Shown here in pieces: positions 55,027-64,000 of a stretch of 64,000 bases of DNA. The notes under the pieces were generated by a model, which was given only the letters and a program-made list of their open reading frames with translations, was not told the origin of the DNA and made no database searches. The position numbers and the translations under genes were made by a program. Source of the DNA: Asterella californica (taxonomy: Eukaryota; Streptophyta; Marchantiopsida; Marchantiales; Aytoniaceae). How positions within the stretch are numbered: position 1 is the stretch's first letter; every line of letters begins with the position of its first letter. The stretch spans positions 558,001 to 622,000 of the forward strand of contig JAYKYS010000018.1 in the NCBI GenBank assembly GCA_036924285.1. Reading direction: 5' to 3'.

Positions 55027-55950
55027 TCATCCTCCTTCAGGAAGTATACCCATATGGATCATGAGGTGAGTCAAGATCATACCTACCCATGTCTCCGGAT
55101 ATCTCACTAATCTCTCCTTACTCATATGTTTTTTCATAGAAGAGATCTCCGCATCCAAAGAATCTAAAATGAACTCGGTCCAATCATAATCTTCTCCGCT
55201 CTCCTCTACTTTAGTCTTTACGTATAGAGCTAAATGGCCATGTACTTCTCTTGGCCGTCGACGAGCCAGAAAGATACAATTAATAAGTTGGAATACGGGT
55301 CTCCACTCCGGATACTCACACATCCACAGTAAATATCTTTTTCTTTTTTCATCTTTTTGAAGAAACCAATCATCTATCATGCTCCTCTTGACATTATGAG
55401 GACGAGTGATGGTTGTTCCCATAGATAAAACAAGTGACTCACTTATAACAGACTCATCCAACACTATCTCATGTCCTTGTATAGTAGCACAATGAGTTCC
55501 TTCATCATATGATTGGATGAACTCTATATAAAATGTAACCTGTAAAATAAACAACCTAATCACATATGTAGAACTACAAATAGAAACAACCTAAATGATA
55601 TAAAGTATACAAATATATACAAGTAAAGGAACCAACATAAATGATATAAAACATACAAATGAATACAAGTAATGAGAAAACATAAATGAAATAGAGGACA
55701 TGCATCCAAAGAATCTCAAATGAATCCAGAAAGTGACTTATTGAAGACTACTTACATCTGGAGGAGGAAAGTCAAAAGAGAAAGCAACGAGTAATCCTAG
55801 TCGGTGGAGAGCTTCTTCCTCCACTCCGAGCAACGAATTCTCCACATCCTCTTTGGAAACCCAACACCACTTCAAATGATATCTGCCGTCCTCTTTGTGA
55901 GTATACTTGAACATTGAAGGTCCCTCCTTCATACTCTCCAATGCCACACC
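55027..55950 (-). CDS. Spliced ORF of unknown function in the MULE (plant-transposon-type protein)
   Basis: Exons 55950-55756 and 55539-55027 join in phase 0 (GAT|GTAAGTAG ... TTTTACAG|GTTACA). An upstream acceptor (TTTTTTTCTAG at about 55953) shows at least one more exon. The protein contains WCWVSKEDVENSLLGVEEEA, VTFYIEFIQSYDEG, IQGHEIVLDESVISESL and EYPEWRPVFQLINCIF. It resembles the accessory proteins of large plant elements that are often annotated as putative plant transposon or mobile-domain proteins; I recognise no catalytic motif. Stop TGA 55029-55027. The two exons are open with no breaks. Confidence 0.5.
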
Positions 55951-56029
55951 CGCTAGAAAAAAAAATATTATAGAAAGTGATTAAACAAAGGGGCAAAACA
56001 CCTTATTTATTTAAGTATCCAATCGTGTT

Positions 56030-56490
56030 TGGTGAGTATGTTTCGCCCTCGAGGATTATTACCCTCGAAGAGGAAGTAACCAAGTGGGCGAAACATATCT
56101 GTTTCGTCCACTGAGAACATACCCGAAGTGTTTCGCCCACTGTGAAAAATGAGGAAGGGGTACTCCTTCGTCAGAGAGGCGAAACATATCTGTTTCGCTC
56201 ACTATGTTCCATGACGAAAGGGTACTCTCGTGAGAGAGGTAAAACATATATGTTTCGCCTACTGTGTTCCATGACGAAGAGGTACCTCACGAGAGAGACG
56301 AAACATATCTGTTTCGTCTCTCGAGTGGTTGAAACAGATATGTTTCGCCCATTGTGAATAACGACGAAATGACGTGTATCGCTAAATGATCAAAACAATC
56401 TGTTTTGCTAACCCTAATTCGTAGAACACATCAAAACAGTCTGTTTCGCCTACCCTAACAAGCATATCACATTGGAACATTATGTTTCGC
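56030..56490. repeat. Hairpin-repeat cluster B in the MULE
   Basis: About ten whole or half copies of the same palindrome as in cluster A (GAAACATATCTGTTTC near 56092, 56181 and 56300; GAAACAGATATGTTTCGCCC near 56331; decayed forms near 56393, 56431 and 56477). Spacing is less regular than in cluster A. The two clusters bracket the FCP1-like and unknown spliced genes. Confidence 0.88.
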
Positions 56491-56729
56491 TGACCGTAAC
56501 AAATTTAACAACACTCATTCAAATTCAAACATGGATGCATATCTTACAGGATTCTTCTCTTCATAGTCTCCTCTCTCTCGGGACTCCACAGCGGTCTCGA
56601 TCTCGTCCTCTCCCATCGTCTCGACATCGGCCTCGACCTCGGTCAACTCCTCGAGTTTTCATCACAGCGATTAAATCGCTCAGAGTAGATGGCTAGGTTT
56701 TAAAACAACTCAACAATTAACACTCGCTC

Positions 56730-56995
56730 CTTCTCTTACCCACTCTCCTCTTCCTCTCGCTGCACTCTCCTCTTCACTCTCTCCTCCTCGCTGCAATCTC
56801 TTCCTCTCCTTGAACTCTCTCTCCTCTCGCTGCACTCTCTCCTCTCCCTCAACTCTCTCGTCTCCTCTCCCTCAACTCTCTCCTCTCCTCTCCTTAAACT
56901 CTCTCCTCTGCCTATCCACGAACTCTCTCCTCTCCTCTTCCTCTCCCTGAACTCTCTCTCTCCTTCTCCTCTCGCTCTCTCCTCCTTTAGTCATT
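56730..56995. repeat. CT-rich low-complexity tract
   Basis: About 265 bp made of CTCTCCTC/CTTCCTCTC words, almost purine-free on the plus strand. It lies between hairpin cluster B and the 3' end of the transposase gene. Confidence 0.9.
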
Positions 56996-57377
56996 CATCA
57001 ACGTGGAAGCTATGTCCAAAAGACGAGGTAGCAACTTTCAGCCGATTTCTCATTGCTTTGGCATATTTTTTGATTCCCGTTGAGCTATGGTATTTCTTGT
57101 AATATTTTATGCATGTCCGAGGAAGGTCCAGTGTGATCTTGATCTTGCATGACGCTGCTATTCTTTGACAAGAAATCTTTGTATAGAGTGGGTAGAGACA
57201 CATCAGGAAGTGCAAACATCTTTATAGAACATACAAGTAGCCGAATTCTATCAAACAATATACAAGTACTAAAGTTGCAAACAATGAGATATTCTGCTGC
57301 TGTAATGCTCAACTTAAGAAGTCAAGTTAACTAAAGCTAGTACAAAAGGTACAGGATGGTACGATCATCATCACCGT

Positions 57378-60312
57378 TTAAAACGGGAAGAAGTCATATG
57401 GCTTGTAATCAATGTCATATTTTGCTATCGACTCAGAATCGTCATCTGAGCCGTCTTCATACTTAGATACAAGTACTTGGTCTAGTTCTCCGTCAGTAAA
57501 CACTCCGAAGAGATGACTTCTCGATGATTCTCCATGATCAGTAAATTTTATATTGTCTATCACTAGGTCATTCGATATTCCAGAGCGATCAACAACTTCA
57601 GGCTCTTGCAACTGATCCGTCTGTTGCAAACTATCCAGCATTGGATCATGCTGGCCACCCACAACTGTAGCTTTCAAATGTGGACTTTATGGGCAAGTTC
57701 ACTTGTTGTGCCCAAGTGTATGACATACTCCACACCTTCGCTGTTGTCGAGAAACCAGAACAGACTTTGCACGTGGAGGTCTCACCGAGCCTAAAGTAGA
57801 TACGCTGGTGTGTATGTTTGCTTCAATGTCTGTCTGAGTTAACAGATTATGTATGTTTGCTTCAATGTCTATCTGAGTTGACAGAGTAGAGGCATGTGAC
57901 TCAAGTGCATCGGGTTCTCGTCGACCCGATATTCTAACTCAGTCATAGATGATGTTCTATCACATGTCCTTACTAGCGTACCTCCTGTAGGGATTCGAAC
58001 AACTCGATGTCTACCCTTTCTTCTTGCAACTAGAGGAGCAACACACTCGAAACTTAACATAAGGTCGGTTGTAACTAGAGGCGGAATTGATTTTCCATAT
58101 ATTCGTTGTATGGTCTTTGTGAACCATACAGAATCCATATGGCGCATAGGATCTCTAGTGAACTCAGCATCCCACACCATAGAATGCGCACAAGGCCAAC
58201 ACATTTCTTGAAGTTCCAAACATTCATACTTGGGCATATTGCCATGCCGTATCACATACTGCTCCCTCCCACCCGTCTTGTGCACCAGAGCCGTGTTGTC
58301 ATCCAAAACGTGACAAAAGAACTGACCACACATCTTTTCATTCTCGTCGAACTGGGTCTGTGCAAATAGAGTGAGTGCTCCATACATTCGGGCAGCCATG
58401 TTTCGCTTCGAAAATGTACCCATCATGTATGTCCACACATCACAAACTATTCGAAAAGGAGCAAACTCTCTAATCGTCTTCAGAGCAGCATTGATTGACT
58501 CTGCAACATTTGACGTCACCTTCTCATACCGAGGAAGAAGAAACATACATCGAGCCCAGAGGTGTGGAGATATCTTTCGGATGTACTCTGCTGCTAGGAA
58601 TCCATTACGTCCACTGCTGGTCAAGTTATCCAATAACGGATGGAATATGCAGGAGGTGAGATAACCTTAGTTTCGAAATACACTCCACAACAGTGAATAA
58701 ATGAAGTAGTAGAAAATCATCAGCAAGCAAACAAATGAATGTGGTACTTTCTTTCTTTCTTTTCGAGCATACACGCAACTCACAAATATAATCTCTGCTT
58801 GTTTGCCATAATGCCCCTTCACATTCATCCTGAGATGCTGGACGCAATGTCCGTGAAGACACTCCGGAAATATGCATTTCACAGCATTCAGCAGTCCCTT
58901 ACAGCAATCTGAGAGTATGACGATATTCTTCTGACTTATTCCAGTAACACTTTGTCTAAGTAGAGAACAGAACCAAGACCAAGTCTCCTCGTCTTCACTA
59001 GCCGTCACTGCGAAGCATAAAATAATCGACTGGTTGTTCCAATCAGAGCAACTAGCTGTAAAAATTTGAGCAGAGAATTTCTTGTTCTTTGTGTGACATG
59101 CATCCAGAGTGATAACCTTATGAGAGAACTGGAATGCATTTCGGCACGCAGACGGACACACAAAAATATGTTGAAAAATTCCAGAACTAGGCCATGTACA
59201 ATATTCTACAACACGTTCCGGGTCTACTTCCTTCATGTGACGGCATAGAGCAGGAATGACATGAAATGATCTTGTATGACAGCCTTGAATCCAGTCTCAG
59301 ACTCTCTCTCTCATTCTGAATGCAGTTTGATACGTAGTGCGCTTCTCGAACGTTTGACGAAAATCATTCACCAGCTTTCCACATTGAACATTTGGGTCAA
59401 TGACAACTCGGTTACACATCAGAACTACAAGATGTTGAGAATTTTGACAAGGACCCCGCCAACTATGCAAATGACCAAGACAAGTGTGATGCAAGTTGCA
59501 TATAGTAATCTGAAACTCTCCAGACTTCAAATGGCGTTGGCATCGAATCTTCCACTCGCATCTCTGTACACGCTCTGTTCCAGACTCGGTTCCTTTTTCT
59601 TTCATACTCCCATCTCCAGATCCAACCTCCTTGGTGCCTAACTCTGAAATTGATCTCTGAAATGGTCTTGCTGATAAATAACGAATACTTTGATCGCACG
59701 CACTTGACTGAGATAATTTCCGTGCCTTCTTCAGTCTTATTCCCAAGTTGAATCCTTGCTCTTCCTCCACTGGCGTCTGGTTCAAATCAGTACCTCCAAC
59801 AACACAGCTTTGAGATGCTTGACGATGGGTGCACCAGGAAAATGTTCTAGGTTCTAGGTTAGGCGTTAGATTCTCCTTATCTGATGCATGATCCACAATT
59901 TTACCGCATCGCTTCTTGTTCGGAGGATCTTTCCTCAGGGGAAAACCAGATATACACGTTCAAACTCAATAAAATTCTCGAGTTTTCCAGTGCTTGTTAA
60001 TGCGTGAGTTGAACACCGATCAAAAATCAAAAATTGAAAGTCTTCCATCGATTCAAACAATGCACCCAGCTTGATTCGAACCGCTTGCAATTGCAACTCA
60101 ACGAAGGTCTTTCCCATCAGAGATACATCCTTCTTCTCAACAAAAAGCATCATCCGTCGTCATCTCTGCCACGGACTTGGCTTCAGGACAATTTCTTGAT
60201 CTCGCATATCAGCTGGAACGTTGAAATTGTCATCTTCTCCATAAGAAAATCGAATTTTATCAAAATCACCATATTCGTTATTATCAAACCATTCTTGAGC
60301 ATCGTCTGCCAT
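57378..60312 (-). pseudogene. MULE transposase (MuDR type, DDE core and SWIM zinc finger)
   Basis: The start is probably ATG 60312 (MADDAQEWFDNNEYG). An N-terminal segment follows (59935-60153), then the MuDR DNA-binding region (59297-59896) with CEWKIRCQRHLKSGEFQI and HHTC. The core is 59236-58667: ITLDACHTKNKKFSAQIFTA (first Asp), EDEETWSWF, ILSDCCKGLLNAV (second Asp) and HGHCVQHLRMNV. After a probable intron (about 58.79-58.63 kb), 58633-57869 has TSNVAESINAALKT and the SWIM finger CLELQEMCWPCAHSM. A CCHC knuckle (CGVCHTLGHNK-x2-C, with an in-frame TGA, near 57700) and an acidic tail to 57378 follow. The enzyme would cut and paste the element using the terminal inverted repeats. Stops at about 60150 and 57690 may be real breaks or missed introns. 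Confidence 0.88.
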
Positions 60313-60725
60313 TGCTGCTTCAGAGCTTCAACCCACTATTCTCACTACAGGGAGAATAGCAGCTGAAGTTCAGGAGCTGCTGCTCACCACAATGATAAAA
60401 AAGATGAAGCTTCTTCGACGTTCTCATTCTCTCTGCGAGCTCGCACATCGAGGTCTCTATCAGAGGTCTCTATTGAGATTACTGAGAGGATAAATTTCTT
60501 AAAAGCCATGGCTACATCAGATGTTGCACCACGTCTTGCCAAACTTTCTGCGTTTGCGTATGACAGATTCACTGATCTTTTTTCAAAATTATTATTACAC
60601 GGTCTCGCGCGAAGACTGCATCCGTCAAGTCGTTCCTGGTGACTCACTATTACAACTACTACGTACTGTCATTTCGATCACTTGAGACGTAGTTATTGAT
60701 TAACCACAGTCTTTACCTGCCCCCA

Positions 60726-60815
60726 GCCGGTAAGAGACTGAGGAAGACATTTTCAACTTTGAGTGACTTGCGAAGATCGACAGTTGCCACGAGGGACTGA
60801 GGAAGAAAATTTCTG
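60726..60815 (-). repeat. MULE right terminal inverted repeat
   Basis: Partner of the left repeat. It ends ...GAAAATTTCTG, followed directly by the target duplication GTGAAAACTT. Confidence 0.92.
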
Positions 60816-60825
60816 GTGAAAACTT

Positions 60826-61081
60826 TACATATTCTCCACTAAAGGAGGCGTAGTTTGGAAGCTGTGGGTTTTTCATTGGAAAGTTTACAGTGTGAAGTGG
60901 ATTTCAGTCGGTGTTTGCTCGAAGAGAATCCAACTCGAAAATGTCTAATTTTGTTCGGAACCTTTTACTCTAAACTTTGGCAGTATCCGAGCTTTGCTAT
61001 ATCAGTAGTTTCTCCTACATATCTGTCAGGTTTGAGAGAGATGACTTTTGACTTTTCCAATCGTTCTAGAATACTGCCTCG
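60826..61081. other. Short intergenic stretch, no gene
   Basis: Sequence between the MULE target duplication and the next TIR element. The open frame at 60855-61106 has no domain character and runs into the TIR. Confidence 0.5.
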
Positions 61082-62113
61082 GAGCATCTCCACCGAGGGT
61101 CTTTAAAGGCTCCCCTAACCAGTTACGGAGCCAGTTAGGGGTAAACTTTCCAACCGCGGATCTTTATATTAGTCTTTAATTTACTGAAGTTCTTAAAAGC
61201 TACCCCGTTTGTCTAAGTTAAAGATGGCAATAAGGACCTCTTAAGACCATCAGGCCCAGGTTTTTCCTGTAATTTAGGGTTTTTTTCTGTAATTTTCCGG
61301 CGGCTTTTGACGGACTATTGTGTTAATTCGCCAGCGATTTTTAGTATTTTTTGAACATTCTTTTCTTTTTTGGTTATTTTGAGATAAAATTTATCCGATA
61401 TATTCTCTACTTTTCCTGCATTTTTAGAAAAGTTGCGGATACACATTACACATGATGCAGGATCTAGGCTGACGCTAATCCCATATCAAATCGTTTGAAA
61501 AACAGTTTTTGGAAATTTTGAGAAGGTTTGAATTTTTGATATTTTTTAGAAGTTCATTTAAAAAAAGAGGTGAGGAAATTTCTTTTTTAAAATTAAATAT
61601 CTTTCACTCTTCATCTCTAAATTAGAGTTAAGGAGGTATCTATCTCTATAGGGTCTTTAAATGCTCTCGTAACCAGTTAAGGAACTAGTTAGAGGAAAAC
61701 CTTCCACCGTTCAGTTTTATACTAGTCTCTCATTTTAATTCTTCTTGCTATACGGGTGGGACCGTTGAGATCCATGGTCGTCCACTCGTATAGCAAGAAG
61801 TCCTCTCTATCTCTATTTTAGAAATTAGAAGTAAAAGATCTTTATCTTTAAAGGTGAGACTTTGTCACGTAGTTTCTTATGGATCTTTCAAGAGCGTCAA
61901 TTTGAATATACAGAAACTAGAACCTGTACAAAAGTACCATAAGTTGTAGCTCCAACGTTTTGATTTAGGTGAAAGAGGCTTTATTGGAATATGTAAGAAA
62001 GAGAAATCCCATAGTTTTAAAAGAATACCCTAATTTTATAAATAAAAAACTCTTATAAAGATAAGCAGTAGGCTGGTGAGAGGAGCCTTTAAAGATCTAC
62101 TGTGGAGATGTTC
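61082..62113. mobile_element. Non-autonomous TIR element (GAGCATCTCCACCG family), 1,032 bp
   Basis: The left end GAGCATCTCCACCGAGGGTCTTTAAAGGCTCC is matched by the inverted right end GAACATCTCCACAGTAGATCTTTAAAGGCTCC. There is no coding capacity. Inside, 61631-61740 repeats the left end in diverged form, and about 61.74-61.80 kb holds an inverted repeat with arms starting CTTCTTGCTATACG. No target duplication was found. A related end lies at 25719. GAGCATCTCCA-type ends are common among plant MITEs, but I cannot assign the superfamily. Confidence 0.75.
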
Positions 62114-62838
62114 TAAATAGGGTGTCTCAATTGCAGAAATAATAGAGTGAAGCCCAATGTATGCAACATTAACTTCTGGGGAACTTGTTATCAGAAAAGA
62201 CACATTTTCAAGTGTTAAGAAGAAATTCTGTACCAAGTTAATAAGTTATCTTTAAATATTAAATATTAGCTAGACACTGAGATGCATAAAGATCTCGATA
62301 TAACTCATAAAAGAAGTGTACACTCATGCGTTTCAGAGAATACAAATGTCAACATCAATTGAGGAGATGGAGAAGTGACTATGCAAGAAAGTAAGACTTG
62401 TAGAGAACTTTAGCATGTCTCATTCATAAATCACAAACGATGGACGTAGCGATAACATGACAATAAAATTTTCGTTTGTGGTCAAGGGTTTTAACTAATG
62501 GACCATTTACGAAAATGGTCGATAAAGGATCTATGTTCCTGGTACTGTAGTAAGTCTATATTTCCAATGACTGTTTTGAAATTTTTCTCTTTGATTTTTT
62601 GACACACTCTTCATCCTCCTCTGCATTTAAGAGTTGCGTCCATGAATCTTAATTCCGTTCTGGTTTTTACGTTCTGGTATGTACAGGCTTATTCACAATC
62701 ATCAAGTGAATTGTTGTTTGCTATTAACTTTTGAAAAACTTGACATAATTACAATTTCTCAAATACAATTTCTGTATGCTCTGATCGTATTTGACACTTG
62801 ACACTTACAGATTTAAACCCTAGTTCTGTTCTCACTTT

Positions 62839-63411
62839 TTAGAGTATCTCCAGCGGCATGTTCTATTCGTTTAACGTTTTCCACTTTATTTGCCTATAAA
62901 AATGAATTTTTCGTCCCAAAGATACTCCCTATATTGGATATTTTATGTTACCAATCATGTCCGCTTTCATGATAAAACTCAGTTTTTACTAATTTTCAAC
63001 TGAAAACTCAAATTGTATTATAGTAACATGGGAATAAATAGAGAAGACCGTACATGAAACTCTAAAGCAAAGATTTGATTAACACTCCACTTTCAGGAAT
63101 TGGGTATGAATGTTTTGGAGAAGGACTCTACTTCAAAATAAAAGTGAAGTGTGTAAATAAAAGAGCAATGCATCCCTGAGGCAAAGAAAAAAAAGAACGA
63201 GAGAAGGAAAAGGAAAGGAGCAAAAGAAGCAAAACGTGCCAAGAGAGAACCCAAACCAGAGCTGCTCTGGTTTGGGTTCTCTTTTGGAGAGCAGTAAAAG
63301 AAAAACACAGAGAAACAAAGATAAATAGTAAAAAGACTAATGAAGAGAGAAAAACCAAAAGTATAACGAATACAGTTACAGTTTGACAAGTTTTCACTGG
63401 ATATGCTCTAA
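62839..63411. mobile_element. MITE-like TIR element with internal near-perfect hairpin, 573 bp
   Basis: Ends TTAGAGTATCTCCAGCG and (inverted) TTAGAGCATATCCAGTG, 17 positions with few differences. If the TIR begins at GAG, the flanks give TA on both sides. No coding capacity. It carries the hairpin at 63239-63287. Confidence 0.65.
63239..63287. repeat. 24-bp-arm hairpin with 1-nt loop
   Basis: Arm AGAGAACCCAAACCAGAGC (63244-63262) is perfectly complementary to 63264-63282 around a single T. A G/T position then four more pairs (CCAA/TTGG) extend the arms. Either strand would give the same fold. Confidence 0.9.
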
Positions 63412-64000
63412 GGGTTGGTGTTCGAGACTATATATACCATATAGAATACTGATACCAAAATGGAAAAGGAAGTATGCAGTTTCACCTCTTCCGAAGTTCG
63501 GAAGAGGGGAATATGTATGGAGTTTTAACTTATTTCTTAATTTGTATTTTTTGGAAGGATTAAGTTATAAATAGAAAATATTTTTATTTATAAAAGTGAT
63601 AGATTTTTATATCAAAGAAACGGTTTTTTTCGCGTCAATCATTTATGAATTTTACATACCTGAAGTGAGCATGTGTAATGAACTTATCAATAGAATATAA
63701 ATTTAATAAAGTTAATTTATAGAATTTGACACAAATATCGATTCGTAAACTCTTTCAACCAGTATTTTCCTCATAACTGTGAATTTTATATAAGTATTTT
63801 ATTTAATTATTTTTAAAAACTATTATTAACTAATGATGATTATTTTGATGGTAGGTTAGACGTTTTTCTTTTCCTAGAAGTGCAGTTTGGATGCATACTT
63901 GATGTGAAATACCTTTTCTTTGTATAATCCGTTTCTTTGTTGCCCAGGTTCGTACTTTCAAGCCCAAGCCATGTTTGTGAAACAACGGCGGGACTTCAAC
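63412..64000. other. AT-rich intergenic end of window, no gene
   Basis: Long runs of A and T without a coding frame of note. Nothing further could be supported. Confidence 0.6.

Larger units (their letters stand above)
50682..60815 (-). mobile_element. Mutator-like transposon (MULE), 10,134 bp, with 10-bp target duplication
   Basis: The left end starts CAGAAAACTTCTTCCTCAGTCC. The right end, read inward, starts CAGAAATTTTCTTCCTCAGTCC. The inverted repeats match over about 90 bp with about 12 differences. GTGAAAACTT stands on both sides (50672-50681 and 60816-60825), a perfect 10-bp duplication in the 8-11 bp range of MULEs. Inside are a MuDR-type transposase gene near the right end, an RPA70C-like gene near the left end on the opposite strand, an FCP1-like phosphatase gene and another spliced ORF. 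Two clusters of palindromic repeats are also present. Confidence 0.93.

Overview
This window is nuclear DNA of a land plant, probably a non-seed plant (bryophyte or lycophyte grade; that rank is inference). The evidence is an intron-bearing group IIb WRKY transcription factor gene plus plant-type LTR retrotransposons, an L1-type LINE with a DUF4283-like ORF1, and a Mutator-like transposon (MULE). Only the WRKY gene at 46.1-48.9 kb, and possibly a small membrane-protein gene at 26.9-27.6 kb, look like host genes. Nearly everything else is transposable elements, many nested.

Layout. 0-8.4 kb: the 3' end of a Ty3/gypsy pol, then about 7 kb extraordinarily rich in GAAGAC/GTCTTC. That stretch carries a coiled-coil ORF and is split by a solo LTR (3713-5031). 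8.4-15.7 kb: Gypsy-1, a decayed Ty3/gypsy element with gag, protease, RT, RNase H and integrase but no 3' LTR. 17.1-23.8 kb: Gypsy-2, a young minus-strand relative with two LTRs, a 4-bp target duplication, an intact gag-protease ORF and a deletion of nearly all of pol. 23.8-30.2 kb: mostly non-coding, with TIR-element relics and the repeat-containing membrane protein. 30.2-33.5 kb: a broken Ty1/copia element split by a second solo LTR. 33.5-40.9 kb: a minus-strand LINE. 40.9-42.8 kb: the 5' part of an inverted copia element of the same family. 42.8-46.1 kb: no gene seen. 46.1-48.9 kb: WRKY. 50.7-60.8 kb: a complete-looking 10.1-kb MULE. 61.1-63.4 kb: two small TIR elements.

Most interesting points. 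(1) Gypsy-1 and Gypsy-2 both carry G_GGT_TTT, an exact 7-nt spacer and a stem-loop at the junction of the gag-protease and pol frames. The stems differ in sequence. This is a conserved programmed -1 frameshift signal at an unusual place (after protease). (2) The MULE has about 90-bp terminal inverted repeats and a perfect 10-bp target duplication. Besides a SWIM-type transposase it carries an RPA70C-like gene, an intron-containing FCP1/SCP-like phosphatase gene and a further unknown spliced gene. Two clusters of hairpin repeats built on a GCGAAACA...TGTTTCGC palindrome lie inside it. (3) Removing each solo LTR plus one copy of the target duplication rejoins the interrupted ORF in frame in both cases. 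(4) The WRKY gene lacks the V-type intron usual in groups IIa/IIb.
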